Source: Ligilactobacillus cholophilus (lineage in GTDB: Bacteria; Bacillota; Bacilli; Lactobacillales; Lactobacillaceae). From it: a stretch of 64,000 nucleotides of DNA. Below the pieces are notes generated by a model that had not been told where the DNA came from, made no database searches, and saw only the letters and a list, made by a program, of their open reading frames with translations. The stretch covers positions 744,001-808,000 of the forward strand of contig NZ_CP127832.1 in assembly GCF_030389495.1 (NCBI RefSeq). The letters run 5' to 3'. Shown here one piece after another: positions 1-8,666 of this stretch. The first letter of the stretch is position 1. Each line of letters begins with the position of its first letter. The position numbers and the translations under genes were made by a program.

Positions 1-166
1 TAAATATTTGGCGAGGAACCTTTCCTTTACGGAAACCTGGAACATTCAATGATTTTTTCACTTTGTTAAAAGCAATGTCCAAGCCTTCCTTAATTTTATC
101 TGGTTGGATTTTGAAGGTTAATTTACCGTTATTTTTGCCTTCTTCTTTTTCCCACTTAACAGACAT
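1..166 (-). CDS. tig: Trigger factor, N-terminal part (gene runs off the left edge)
   Basis: Ribosome-associated chaperone with peptidyl-prolyl isomerase activity that binds nascent chains at the exit tunnel. Only the first 55 residues lie in the window. They begin [10 protein letters not shown] and carry the ribosome-binding signature GFRKGKVPR at about residues 44-52, which is diagnostic of the N-terminal domain. The ATG is preceded by a strong GGAGGGAA ribosome site. It lies downstream of tuf on the same strand, behind the tuf terminator, so it should have its own promoter in the 115 bases between; I saw no convincing -35/-10 pair there. The identification is secure, and the gene is partial only because of the window edge. 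Confidence 0.95.
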   Translation of the reverse strand, partial: MSVKWEKEEGKNNGKLTFKIQPDKIKEGLDIAFNKVKKSLNVPGFRKGKVPRQIF

Positions 167-283
167 TTTATTCCCTCCGAACTATTAATTTTATACAATA
201 AATAGCATCTGTATATTAATTAAGTTTACCTTACAAATCGTTAAAAGTAAATGAATTCTAATAAATTTTGATAATTTAATAAA

Positions 284-313
284 AAAAGAGCTTAAGTTAA
301 ACTTAAGCTCTTT
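284..313 (-). terminator. Rho-independent terminator of tuf
   Basis: A 13-bp perfect stem (AAAGAGCTTAAGT and its complement) with a TAA loop lies just beyond the tuf stop. On the minus strand it is followed by a run of T. It separates tuf from tig. Confidence 0.9.
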
Positions 314-331
314 AATATACAATTATTTGAA

Positions 332-1519
332 TTAGTCAAGGATGTCTGAAACAACACCGGCACCAACTGTACGTCCACCTTCACGAACTGTGAATTTAAG
401 ACCTTTTTCAATAGCAACTGGTGCAATTAATTCTACTGTAAATGTAACGTTATCACCAGGCATAACCATTTCTACACCTTCTGGTAATTCGATAACACCT
501 GTAACGTCAGTTGTGTGGAAGTAGAATTGAGGACGGTAGTTTGAGAAGAATGGTGTGTGACGTCCACCTTCTTCTTTAGTTAAGACATAAACTTCACCCT
601 TGAACTTCTTGTGAGTTTGGATTGAACCTGGCTTAGCTAAAACTTGTCCACGTTCTACTTGATCACGGTTTACACCACGAAGTAAAGCACCGATGTTATC
701 TCCAGCTTCACCTTGGTCAAGTGTCTTACGGAACATTTCTACACCTGTAATTGTTGTCTTAAGAACTTCATCCTTCAAACCAACAATTTCAACTTCGTCA
801 CCAACTGAAACTGTACCACGGTCAACACGACCTGAAGCAACAGTACCACGACCTGTGATTGTAAATACATCTTCAACAGGCATTAAGAATGGCTTATCTG
901 TTGGACGTTCTGGTGTTGGAATGTATTCGTCGATTGTATCCATTAATTTCATGATTTGAGCTTCTGCATCTTTATCGCCTTCCAATGCCTTCAAAGCTGA
1001 ACCACGAATTACAGGAATATCGTCACCAGGGAAGTCGTATTCACTTAATAAGTCACGAACTTCCATTTCAACTAAGTCTAATAATTCATCATCATCAACT
1101 AAGTCAGTCTTGTTTAAGAATACAACAATGTACTTAACACCAACTTGACGAGCAAGTAAGATGTGTTCACGTGTTTGTGGCATAGGACCATCTGTTGCAG
1201 CTACAACTAAGATAGCACCATCCATTTGAGCAGCACCTGTGATCATGTTCTTAACATAGTCAGCGTGTCCTGGAGCGTCGATGTGAGCGTAGTGACGCTT
1301 TTCTGTTTCATATTCAACGTGAGCTGTGTTAATTGTAATACCACGTTCACGTTCTTCTGGAGCAGCATCGATTGAAGCATAGTCTTCAGCTTGTGCTAAA
1401 CCTTTTTCAGCTAAAACTTTTGTAATAGCTGCTGTTAAAGTTGTTTTCCCGTGGTCAACGTGGCCGATTGTACCAATGTTAACGTGGGGCTTTGTTCTTT
1501 CGTAATGTTCTTTTGCCAT
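332..1519 (-). CDS. tuf: Elongation factor Tu
   Basis: GTPase that delivers aminoacyl-tRNA to the ribosomal A site. The 395-residue protein starts [10 protein letters not shown]. It has the P-loop GHVDHGKT at residues 19-26, the DAPGHADY switch II motif and an NKTD guanine-specificity motif near residue 137, followed by the two beta-barrel domains. The frame is open 33 codons further upstream, but the ATG at 1519 follows a perfect AGGAGG site and gives the standard family length. The upstream extension would begin inside the promoter region. The codons are those of a highly expressed gene and look different from the AT-rich neighbours. It has two apparent promoters and its own terminator, so it is probably monocistronic. 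Confidence 0.98.
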   Translation of the reverse strand: MAKEHYERTKPHVNIGTIGHVDHGKTTLTAAITKVLAEKGLAQAEDYASIDAAPEERERGITINTAHVEYETEKRHYAHIDAPGHADYVKNMITGAAQMDGAILVVAATDGPMPQTREHILLARQVGVKYIVVFLNKTDLVDDDELLDLVEMEVRDLLSEYDFPGDDIPVIRGSALKALEGDKDAEAQIMKLMDTIDEYIPTPERPTDKPFLMPVEDVFTITGRGTVASGRVDRGTVSVGDEVEIVGLKDEVLKTTITGVEMFRKTLDQGEAGDNIGALLRGVNRDQVERGQVLAKPGSIQTHKKFKGEVYVLTKEEGGRHTPFFSNYRPQFYFHTTDVTGVIELPEGVEMVMPGDNVTFTVELIAPVAIEKGLKFTVREGGRTVGAGVVSDILD

Positions 1520-1589
1520 TAATACGAACCTCCTGAATTTTTCCAAAGATATCCACAAAAAAATGTTTGTTGATATTCTTTTGAGTTTT

Positions 1590-1618
1590 ATTATACTACT
1601 TCTTTTAATTAAAACCAA
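1590..1618 (-). promoter_or_regulatory. Proximal tuf promoter (P1)
   Basis: Minus-strand -35 TTGGTT at 1613-1618, a 17-bp spacer and a perfect -10 TATAAT at 1590-1595. The predicted transcript starts near 1583, leaving a leader of roughly 65 bases before tuf. Confidence 0.7.
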
Positions 1619-1662
1619 GTAATTAAACTAGTTTTTTATCTTAAAAGAAGAATCCTTGATTC

Positions 1663-1691
1663 ATTATATAAGTGTATTAATCATTTGTAAA
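1663..1691 (-). promoter_or_regulatory. Distal tuf promoter (P2)
   Basis: Minus-strand -35 TTTACA at 1686-1691, a 17-bp spacer and -10 TATAAT at 1663-1668, lying between the end of the upstream TPR gene and P1. Two sigma-A-like promoters in tandem fit the very high expression expected of tuf. Confidence 0.65.
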
Positions 1692-1712
1692 TATAAAACT
1701 TGTAAATTTTTA

Positions 1713-2609
1713 TTAGAAATATCTTTTTTCAAATATTTTTTCAATTTTTTCAGCTAACTCTCTTTGTTTTCCATTTAAAAATTCATTTGGTGTAAAAATG
1801 ATTTTTATATATTCAGAAAAATCAAAATTACAACTTGTTAATAAAATTATGACTTTTAAAAATACTTCTGTAATTAGTTGATTTCTATTTTCATCAGTTA
1901 TATCTGGATATAATTCATCTATTTTCAATAGAATTTTACTTTTTAATTCTGTGGATTTTTTTATTTTTTTTAATTGATTTAAATCAAAATTCCTAATTTC
2001 ACCATTAATTCCTAAGCATTCAACTTCTGAATTATTTACTTTACTTAATGCATCTAATATTGAAATTCGAAAAACTTCATTTGTATTTGGATCAATTAAA
2101 GCATTCTTAACATTTACTTGCAATTCAGTAGGATTAAGAATTTTTATATCATTTAATATGTCCAATTGTTCTTTATCATTAAAAAAACCAGCATATTTAA
2201 TTTTTTTAATAACTTCATCTTTCTTAATTTGTTGTTCTTTTGAAAGATATTTATTATAATTTGTCAACTTTTCCTCAATGATTTTCTGTTCATCATGGTT
2301 GGCAAAATCTTTAATTTCATAGAATAAAATAAAAGCATCAAAAATATCTCCTGAATACAAATAAGCATCAAACAATTCATATAACGCAAGATCATTTTGA
2401 ATATATTTTTTTAAATATTCAAATGCAATTTCCAATCCCTTGGAATATTCCTGATTTTTCATCAATGCATGGAAAAGAGAATAATTATTTTTAAAACTAT
2501 TTTCTTTTAAATAAATTTCATTATATATCTCTACTGCTTCACAGTAATTTTGATTTTCCATTAACTTATATGCTTTTTGTTTCAATAATTCTAGTTTTTT
2601 TTCATCCAT
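1713..2609 (-). CDS. TPR-like hypothetical protein
   Basis: A 298-residue cytoplasmic protein with no signal peptide or membrane span. The N-terminal half is helical and reads like tetratricopeptide repeats: pairs such as KAYKLMENQNYCEAVEIYNE (about residues 12-31), and the later EYSKGLEIAFEYLKKY and LYSGDIFDAFILFYE, show the A/G/Y spacing of the fold. The C-terminal half (about 150-298) is lysine- and isoleucine-rich and I do not recognise it. It probably acts as a protein-interaction scaffold, but no partner or function can be read from the sequence. It lies between the rnjB terminator and the tuf promoters, so it is likely transcribed alone. I see no terminator of its own before tuf. Confidence 0.75.
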   Translation of the reverse strand: MDEKKLELLKQKAYKLMENQNYCEAVEIYNEIYLKENSFKNNYSLFHALMKNQEYSKGLEIAFEYLKKYIQNDLALYELFDAYLYSGDIFDAFILFYEIKDFANHDEQKIIEEKLTNYNKYLSKEQQIKKDEVIKKIKYAGFFNDKEQLDILNDIKILNPTELQVNVKNALIDPNTNEVFRISILDALSKVNNSEVECLGINGEIRNFDLNQLKKIKKSTELKSKILLKIDELYPDITDENRNQLITEVFLKVIILLTSCNFDFSEYIKIIFTPNEFLNGKQRELAEKIEKIFEKRYF

Positions 2610-2665
2610 CCTTAATCTCCTAAATATCTAAAATTAATTAAAGCTACTTAGTCTCTATAAAATAT

Positions 2666-2698
2666 AAAAAGGTTATGCCAAGCGGTCACAACCTTTTT
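2666..2698 (-). terminator. Terminator of rnjB
   Basis: Arms AAAAAGGTT and AACCTTTTT enclose a loop with a small inner CC/GG pairing. On the minus strand the structure directly follows the rnjB stop and ends in T residues. Confidence 0.75.
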
Positions 2699-2701
2699 AT
2701 A

Positions 2702-4447
2702 TTATTTATTTTTCGATTTTGAATTATTTTTTTGTTGCTTAACGTTCTCTTTTTTTACTTTTTTATGGCCCTTTTTCATATGAGATTGATTTATTTCCAT
2801 AATAACAGGCATAATTACAGGATGTCTCTTAGTTTGTTCATACAAGTAGTGATTTAATTGGTCACGAATATCTTGTTTTAAATGAGTCCAATCAAATTCT
2901 TTATTATCTAAATTATTTTGAACTACTTTAGTAACAATTTCACGACTTTCTGCAATTAAATCTCGACTTGTTTTCACATATACAAATCCGCGAGAAGTAA
3001 TTTTAGGAGTATCAACTATTTTATGCTTTCTACGGTCTATTGTAACGACTGCAATAAAAATACCATCTTCAGCTAATAATTTACGATCTCGTAATACGAT
3101 ATTACCAATATCTCCAATTCCAATACCATCAATTAACGTATTACTTGCATCTACTGACTGGATTAATTGAAACTTATCACGAGTGTATTCTAAAATATCA
3201 CCCTTATTTACTAAAATTACATTTTCATCAGGTATGCCAACCTCAAGTGCACATTCCTTAGTTGCAAATAATTGCCTATATTCGCCTTGAACAGGAATAA
3301 CAAATTTTGGTTTTAAAAGATTGAACATTAATTGCAAATCATTTCGACTCGCATGTCCTGATAAATTCATATTATCAGATATTGTTTTAACATTTGCTCC
3401 AGCTCTAAATATCATATCACGAGTTTTAGCAACATTTGTTTCCATAGATGGTGAAGGTGTTGTTGTAATTAAAACGAGATCACCATGTTTTAATTTTACT
3501 GATTTATGACGACCAAGTGCCATTTTTTGTAATGATTTTAAAGGTTCCCCAGAACGACCTGTTTGTAAAATAACTAATTCATCATCATCATATTTTCCAA
3601 TATCATGAATATCAATTAATAAATCATCATCAGGAATATGTAATTTATTAAGTCTTAAAGCAGTTTTAACAATTTTTTCTACATCATATCCAATTAATGC
3701 TATTTTACGATTATTTTGATATGCTGCTTCAAAAACTTGTTGAATCCGAATTATATTAGAAGAATGCGCAGAAACAACAATTCTACCAGAATGATATTCA
3801 AAAGTTTCTGAAATAAAATCTAAAACATCCTTTTCATTTTCAATTTCAATAGGATTTTCAGCATTTGTAGAATCGCTTAATAAAGCTAAAACTCCCTGAT
3901 TACCAATTTCCGCAATTCGAGAGTAGTCAGTTTGATAATCACTTGTTGCAGTCTGATCAATTTTAAAATCTCCAGTATAAACAATATTGCCTTCTGGTGT
4001 TTGTAAAACTATTCCTAATGAATCAGGTACCGAATGAGTTGTTTTAAAGAATGAAACAGTTACATCATCAAAATCAATCTCAGTTTGTTCATCAATAATA
4101 TGAAAATCGTTAAATTTTTTTGCTTTTGATACATTTTCACATGCAATTTTAGCTAATGCAATTGTTAATTCAGAACCAAAAATTGGAACAGGATGATTTT
4201 CGATAAAATATGGTAATGCGCCAATTGCATCAGCATGACCATGTGTTAAAAATATTCCTTGAATTTTTCTAGCATTTTCTTCTAAATAATCAAAATTAGG
4301 AATAACAATATCAATCCCTAATAATTCATTTTCTGGGTACATAAGGCCACAATCTAAAATAAAAATTTTATCATCGACTTCTACTGCATACATATTTTTC
4401 CCATTTTCACGTACGCCACTTAACACGTCGAGTTTAATTTCGCTCAT
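2702..4447 (-). CDS. rnjB: Ribonuclease J2
   Basis: Metallo-beta-lactamase/beta-CASP nuclease; in Firmicutes it partners RNase J1 in mRNA decay and rRNA processing. The 581-residue form starts MSEIKLDVLS at 4447, where AGGAGTG gives a ribosome site; the frame is open 13 codons more but without a site. The metal motif reads HGHADAIG at about residues 69-76, the degenerate form known for RNase J2, whereas the J1 copy at 18.4 kb has intact HGHEDHIG. The beta-CASP region (SDSTNAEN, GYDVEKI, SGHASRNDL) and the C-terminal domain are present, followed by a lysine- and asparagine-rich tail. Assignment as J2 rather than J1 rests on this motif and on rpoY linkage of the other copy. Confidence 0.93.
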   Translation of the reverse strand: MSEIKLDVLSGVRENGKNMYAVEVDDKIFILDCGLMYPENELLGIDIVIPNFDYLEENARKIQGIFLTHGHADAIGALPYFIENHPVPIFGSELTIALAKIACENVSKAKKFNDFHIIDEQTEIDFDDVTVSFFKTTHSVPDSLGIVLQTPEGNIVYTGDFKIDQTATSDYQTDYSRIAEIGNQGVLALLSDSTNAENPIEIENEKDVLDFISETFEYHSGRIVVSAHSSNIIRIQQVFEAAYQNNRKIALIGYDVEKIVKTALRLNKLHIPDDDLLIDIHDIGKYDDDELVILQTGRSGEPLKSLQKMALGRHKSVKLKHGDLVLITTTPSPSMETNVAKTRDMIFRAGANVKTISDNMNLSGHASRNDLQLMFNLLKPKFVIPVQGEYRQLFATKECALEVGIPDENVILVNKGDILEYTRDKFQLIQSVDASNTLIDGIGIGDIGNIVLRDRKLLAEDGIFIAVVTIDRRKHKIVDTPKITSRGFVYVKTSRDLIAESREIVTKVVQNNLDNKEFDWTHLKQDIRDQLNHYLYEQTKRHPVIMPVIMEINQSHMKKGHKKVKKENVKQQKNNSKSKNK

Positions 4448-4500
4448 AATTTCACTCCTAATATTAAAATAATTAAAACCGTTCACAGTACTTAATTATT

Positions 4501-4509
4501 AGTATACCA
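4501..4509 (-). promoter_or_regulatory. Extended -10 promoter of rnjB
   Basis: Minus-strand TGGTATACT, an extended -10, with no good -35. It would give a leader of about 45 bases. An element reading TTTTTCATAATATTG lies just upstream, similar to sequences ahead of typA and ftsW. Confidence 0.45.
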
Positions 4510-4556
4510 CATTTATATTTAAAGACGTGAAACAATATTATGAAAAATATAAGTAT

Positions 4557-4587
4557 AAAAAAAGAAGCTATGTAGTAACATAGCTTC
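4557..4587 (-). terminator. Terminator of rpsO
   Basis: A perfect 10-bp stem (GAAGCTATGT with its complement) and a 4-base loop, followed by a T run on the minus strand. It lies directly after the rpsO stop. Confidence 0.9.
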
Positions 4588-4594
4588 ATAAATA

Positions 4595-4864
4595 TTAACG
4601 ACGTAAACCTAAACTCTTGATTAATTCACGGTAACGTTGAACATCTGTGTTACGTAAATATGCAAGTAAGTTACGACGGTGACCAATTTTCTTCATTAAA
4701 CCACGTTGTGCAGCAAAATCTTTTTTGTGTTCCTTAACGTGTGCGTTAAGTTCATTAATATCTTCTGTTAAAACAGCGATTTGAACTTCTGCTGAACCTG
4801 TGTCGCCTTCATGACGAGCGTATTTTTTCATTAATTCGTTTTTCTTTTCTTGTGAAATAGCCAT
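4595..4864 (-). CDS. rpsO: 30S ribosomal protein S15
   Basis: The 89-residue S15 binds the central domain of 16S rRNA during 30S assembly. The family signature is seen in [20 protein letters not shown] and in [16 protein letters not shown]. The ATG is preceded by AAAGGGTGGG. It has its own promoter (TTGCAT, 17 bp, TAAAAT) and terminator, so it forms a single-gene unit divergent from rpsT. The roughly 80-base leader can fold into small hairpins and may be an S15 autoregulatory site, listed separately. The identification is certain. Confidence 0.98.
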   Translation of the reverse strand: MAISQEKKNELMKKYARHEGDTGSAEVQIAVLTEDINELNAHVKEHKKDFAAQRGLMKKIGHRRNLLAYLRNTDVQRYRELIKSLGLRR

Positions 4865-4945
4865 TCTATTCCCACCCTTTCAAAAAATATATGCCTATTA
4901 CCGAGTAAACCGTCGGTGAATCGAGATAAACTCAGTAGTGGTACA
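4865..4945 (-). promoter_or_regulatory. Candidate rpsO leader, possible S15 autoregulatory RNA
   Basis: Between the predicted start of transcription and the rpsO ribosome site, the leader can form GAG-TTTAT-CTC and ACCGA-(8)-TCGGT hairpins. TACC and GGTA flank them and could close a three-way junction. It also contains a near-repeat of GTTTA(T)CTCG. S15 represses its own mRNA in several bacteria through differing leader structures. That this leader does so is inference from position and foldability only. Confidence 0.4.
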
Positions 4946-4951
4946 AAGTAG

Positions 4952-4980
4952 ATTTTACATAATAGTTAAATAAAATGCAA
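4952..4980 (-). promoter_or_regulatory. rpsO promoter
   Basis: Minus-strand -35 TTGCAT at 4975-4980, a 17-bp spacer and -10 TAAAAT at 4952-4957. Confidence 0.7.
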
Positions 4981-5054
4981 GTACTATTTAATCAAATACC
5001 TTATCTCAATATCCATTATTTTTATCACATAATTTTATGCAATTTAATTTCTTA

Positions 5055-5083
5055 TTGCAATGTTTAATTTGCTCTTGTATAAT
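5055..5083 (+). promoter_or_regulatory. rpsT promoter
   Basis: -35 TTGCAA at 5055-5060, a 17-bp spacer and a perfect -10 TATAAT at 5078-5083. The rpsT ATG lies about 47 bases downstream. Confidence 0.8.
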
Positions 5084-5130
5084 TACTTATGTTAAAGTTT
5101 AATGTGATCGCATTATGTGGAGGTGAAAAC

Positions 5131-5385
5131 ATGCCTATTATTAAATCTGCAATCAAACGTGTTAAAGTAAATGAAAAAGCAAATGATCGCAACTCTGCAC
5201 AATTAAGCAAGATGCGTACAGCTGTTAAGAAATTTGAAAAAGCTAAGACTGCTGGTGCTGATAATGTTGAAGAACTTTATCAAGCAGCTGTTTCTGCTGT
5301 TGATAAGGCAGCTTCAAAAGGCTTAATTAAAGCTAATAAAGCTGCTCGTGATAAATCACGTATGGCTAATCGTTTAGCTAAATAA
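5131..5385 (+). CDS. rpsT: 30S ribosomal protein S20
   Basis: The 84-residue S20 is a basic helical protein that binds 16S rRNA helices 9 and 44. It begins [20 protein letters not shown] and shows the typical alanine- and lysine-rich helices, ending [12 protein letters not shown]. The start at 5131 follows GTGGAGGTG. An open frame 14 codons further upstream overlaps the promoter's transcribed start and has no ribosome site, so it was rejected. The gene is convergent with holA and shares a bidirectional terminator with it. Confidence 0.97.
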   Translation: MPIIKSAIKRVKVNEKANDRNSAQLSKMRTAVKKFEKAKTAGADNVEELYQAAVSAVDKAASKGLIKANKAARDKSRMANRLAK

Positions 5386-5415
5386 AAAAATCTGGGTTAT
5401 CCCAGATTTTTTTTT
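5386..5415. terminator. Bidirectional terminator shared by rpsT and holA
   Basis: AAAAAATCTGGG and CCCAGATTTTTT enclose TTAT. There is a T run on both strands. The holA stop codon falls in the loop, so the last holA codons are encoded by one arm. Confidence 0.9.
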
Positions 5416-6428
5416 GTATTCATTTGTAAAAGAAACATTTGAAATAATAATTCTGGACTTTCCTGAGTTGATTTCATTTTCAATTCGTTTTCAACTAATC
5501 CTAAAAATCCTCTTTTTAATTCCTTAATACTGAATCTATTAATTTTTCTTAAAGCAATTTTAACACGATAAGGATGAACTTTTATTGTGCTTGCAATATT
5601 TCCCTGTGCATATCCATGTTTTTTTAAAATTTTTACTTGAAGTAGTAACCTAAATTGGCTTAACAAAATTGCATTAATTTTTAACGGTTCTTCCTTTTGT
5701 GCTAATAAATCACGATACATTGCGAGTGCTTGAGCAACATTATGTTCCATTACTAAATCCACTAAATCAAAAACATTTTGTTCAAGTGATTTTGTAACTA
5801 ATTCATCAACATCCACTAAAGTAATTCTATGTTTATCTGTTGCAAATAAACATAACTTATCAACTTCATTCATAACTAAATCCATTTTTGCCATGGTTCT
5901 TTCTAAAAGTAAATCTAGTGCACTTGAATCAATAGTAATATCTTCTTTTTTCAATCGATTAATCACTTTTTGACGAACCTGCTGCTCGTCTAACAATTGA
6001 TTATTAATGACAGTAGCTGTCTTTTTTAATAACTTTACAACCTTTTTTCTTTCATCCAATTTTTTATAAGGTGCAAAAATTACTAAAATTGTTGTATCAA
6101 GTGGATTCTTAAGATAATCACTAAATTCATTAATATTATGTTCAACTTTTGATTTTATTTTTTCGCCAGTCAAAAAATACGGATTATTTATTAAAACTAA
6201 TCGTTTATCACCAAAAAAAGGAACTGACATTGCATCATTTAATGCAACACCCAACGAAGTCGTTTCCATATCATATTCTGCTGAATTAAATTCTTGCTCA
6301 TCATGCGGAATAACATTTTTAAATGCCTTTTTTAATAATTTTTCTTCATATTTTTCTTCGCCAATTACTAAATAAACATCTGAAAAATTCTTATCCTTTA
6401 TTTGTTTAAGTGCTTCATCTATATTCAT
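5397..6428 (-). CDS. holA: DNA polymerase III delta subunit
   Basis: The delta subunit of the clamp loader, which opens the beta clamp at primer termini. The 343 residues match the family length. The recognisable order is the N-terminal YLVIGEEKYEEKLLKKAF (pseudo-AAA domain), SVPFFGDKRLVLINNPYF, the central KKTATVINNQLLDE region and the C-terminal collar domain with LLSQFRLLLQVKILKK and HPYRVKIALRK. I chose the ATG at 6428, six bases after GAGAGG, rather than the adjacent TTG. It begins 11 bases after comEC, so the two are probably co-transcribed. The 3' end overlaps the shared terminator. Confidence 0.95.
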   Translation of the reverse strand: MNIDEALKQIKDKNFSDVYLVIGEEKYEEKLLKKAFKNVIPHDEQEFNSAEYDMETTSLGVALNDAMSVPFFGDKRLVLINNPYFLTGEKIKSKVEHNINEFSDYLKNPLDTTILVIFAPYKKLDERKKVVKLLKKTATVINNQLLDEQQVRQKVINRLKKEDITIDSSALDLLLERTMAKMDLVMNEVDKLCLFATDKHRITLVDVDELVTKSLEQNVFDLVDLVMEHNVAQALAMYRDLLAQKEEPLKINAILLSQFRLLLQVKILKKHGYAQGNIASTIKVHPYRVKIALRKINRFSIKELKRGFLGLVENELKMKSTQESPELLFQMFLLQMNTKKNLG

Positions 6429-6438
6429 CAATTACCTC

Positions 6439-8529
6439 TCACTTTAGAGCTTTTTTTATTTTAATATGATTATTTTTAATTTCAACCTTAATCATACCAT
6501 TTTTAGCTGTTATTAAATATGGTATATTATGTCGATTTAATACATCTAATGTTTCCTGGTTGGGATGACCATATCGATTATGCCTTCCAGCAGAAATTAC
6601 CGCTAATTTAGGTTGAATCTTCTGAACAAAATCATCATTCGTTGATGTTTTGCTTCCATGATGTCCAGTTTTTAAAATATCAACTTTTAAATTTGGGTAT
6701 GAATTTATAACTTTCAATTCTCCATTTTGATCTAAATCTCCTGTAAAAATAAATCGAAACGATTCAATTTTTTTATATAACACTAACGAATCTTGATTTC
6801 TTCCCTTACCAGAATTAAACGGATGTAATATTTTAATATTATTTTCATTTGAACTCAAAAAAGTTGTTGGAATAACTTTTACCTTCTGTTCTTTAATTTT
6901 TGCTAAACGTGACCTAAAACTTTTCAGCCTTTCCATCCCCGCTGGCACAAAAATTTTACTAAAATAAATCTTTTTCCCAATACTTGGAAAATATCCTACA
7001 TGATCAGTATCTTGATGCGTTAAATATAAACCATCAATTCGATTAATTCCCTTACTTAATAAGTAATTTGCAATAACTGATTCTCCAATTGTATTTTGTT
7101 TTTCCTTATTATCATTAAAAGTTACTTTTCCACCTGTATCAATCAATATTATATTCCTATTAAATTTTTCTCGAATTAATGTACTATCCCCTTGTCCAAT
7201 GTCAAAATAAACTATCTCATTTGTCAAAGGAAAATGGATAAAACAGAATGTTATAAAATACACCATTACAATTAAAAAATATTTAATCATCAAATTTTTT
7301 CGATTTTCACATCTAAATTGAATAAATAAAATAAATATCACAATAACTATTGGCATTTTTCCAAATGTAATTAAAAATGGTAAACTTGCTAAGCATTTAA
7401 ACCAATGATCAAATATATTTAAAACAAATGATACACCGCTTTTAAAAATAGGCATTGAAATTCCAATAATTGTAAGTGGAAAAATAATTTTCTCGAATAA
7501 ATAACCAACTACAATTGAAAGAATAGAAGTTAAAATATTCCACTGGAATGTGCTATTTAAAATTAAAGGCATACTATAATTATTAAGTTTAAAATTTAGA
7601 AAAATCGAAGACTCTTCCTCACTTGATAATAAAATGAACGTCATTAAATAACTTAGTTGTGCTCCTAGTGAATATAGTAATGCTGGGAAAAAAGCTAAAT
7701 GAATAATTAATGCAATACTCCAGCATTCAATTCCAGATAATGGCACTTTTAATACAAATGAGGAAATTATTCCTAGACAAATCATTAAAACCGCACGTAC
7801 TAAACTTAAATTTTCTCCACCAATTATGCAATAACATGGAAAAACTAACAATAATATTAAATCTATAACTTCTTTGGAAATTCGGAACAACTGTAAAATA
7901 TCAGTTATGTAACGTCTAATAAAAAAAACATGCATTCCAGAAAGACAAAATAAATATAAAAGCCCTAAAGTTCTTATATTATTACTTGTTTCATAAAAAT
8001 CATCTGTTAATATACCTAATATTAAAGCACTTGCATAACTACCTAAAATTTTAGGAAATGTATTAAAATAATTGATTAGCTTTTCACGAATTATATGAAT
8101 ATTAATTATTATTTTTTCTATTAAAGAATTGGCAGTTTTACTTTTACAATTTATTTTATTTACAAATGCGATATAATAAATATTTTTACTCAATAAAAAA
8201 TTTCTATAATTAAATTGGTTTTCATTTGTAGGCAAGTCTGGAGTTCTGATTTTGCCATTAATTTGAAGTAATAATTTTCCATGAAACTTTTTCAAATAAT
8301 CTAAATCGTTAATTTTTGATGGCATATAAACTATTTGAATTTGCTCATTATTATGAAGATCTTTTGCAACAAATTTAGCTGAATCTTCTGTATATTTAAT
8401 CTCATCAGAATAAACTTGAACAACAGCATTTTGATATACTCTATCTTCAATGTGATTATAAAACTTTTCTCTAAATTCTAATTGAAAAAAACTCCAAAGT
8501 ATTCCACCAATAAATAAAGTAATAATCAT
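6439..8529 (-). CDS. comEC: DNA internalization channel protein ComEC/Rec2
   Basis: Membrane channel for uptake of transforming single-stranded DNA. From the ATG at 8529 there are 696 residues: an OB-like extracytoplasmic region, many membrane helices in the competence domain (for example AGSYASALILGILTDDFYE-like and LGLLYLFCLSGMHVF segments), then a C-terminal metallo-beta-lactamase domain with DIGQGDSTLI, HQDTDHVGYF and TGHHGSKTS. This ATG has no ribosome site. The frame stays open 46 or more codons upstream and encodes two further hydrophobic helices (RKYYLLFFAFECIILNF and NIIILLILFLRIYF), as expected of a full ComEC. No ATG, GTG or TTG occurs there, so translation may begin at ATA/ATT near 8665-8670. 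The domains are otherwise intact. Confidence 0.93.
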   Translation of the reverse strand: MIITLFIGGILWSFFQLEFREKFYNHIEDRVYQNAVVQVYSDEIKYTEDSAKFVAKDLHNNEQIQIVYMPSKINDLDYLKKFHGKLLLQINGKIRTPDLPTNENQFNYRNFLLSKNIYYIAFVNKINCKSKTANSLIEKIIINIHIIREKLINYFNTFPKILGSYASALILGILTDDFYETSNNIRTLGLLYLFCLSGMHVFFIRRYITDILQLFRISKEVIDLILLLVFPCYCIIGGENLSLVRAVLMICLGIISSFVLKVPLSGIECWSIALIIHLAFFPALLYSLGAQLSYLMTFILLSSEEESSIFLNFKLNNYSMPLILNSTFQWNILTSILSIVVGYLFEKIIFPLTIIGISMPIFKSGVSFVLNIFDHWFKCLASLPFLITFGKMPIVIVIFILFIQFRCENRKNLMIKYFLIVMVYFITFCFIHFPLTNEIVYFDIGQGDSTLIREKFNRNIILIDTGGKVTFNDNKEKQNTIGESVIANYLLSKGINRIDGLYLTHQDTDHVGYFPSIGKKIYFSKIFVPAGMERLKSFRSRLAKIKEQKVKVIPTTFLSSNENNIKILHPFNSGKGRNQDSLVLYKKIESFRFIFTGDLDQNGELKVINSYPNLKVDILKTGHHGSKTSTNDDFVQKIQPKLAVISAGRHNRYGHPNQETLDVLNRHNIPYLITAKNGMIKVEIKNNHIKIKKALK

Positions 8530-8666
8530 TGGTTTGTAATTTGTAAAATAAATTCGTAAAAATAAGATTAGTAAAATTATAATATTTAATCTCGTAGCAT
8601 TTAATAAACAAAAATTTAAAATAATACACTCAAATGCAAAGAATAATAAATAGTATTTTCGCGTAA

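Noticed and set aside
342-959. Plus-strand open frames opposite tuf
   Set aside because: They are complements of a highly biased coding sequence, have no ribosome site and resemble no family.
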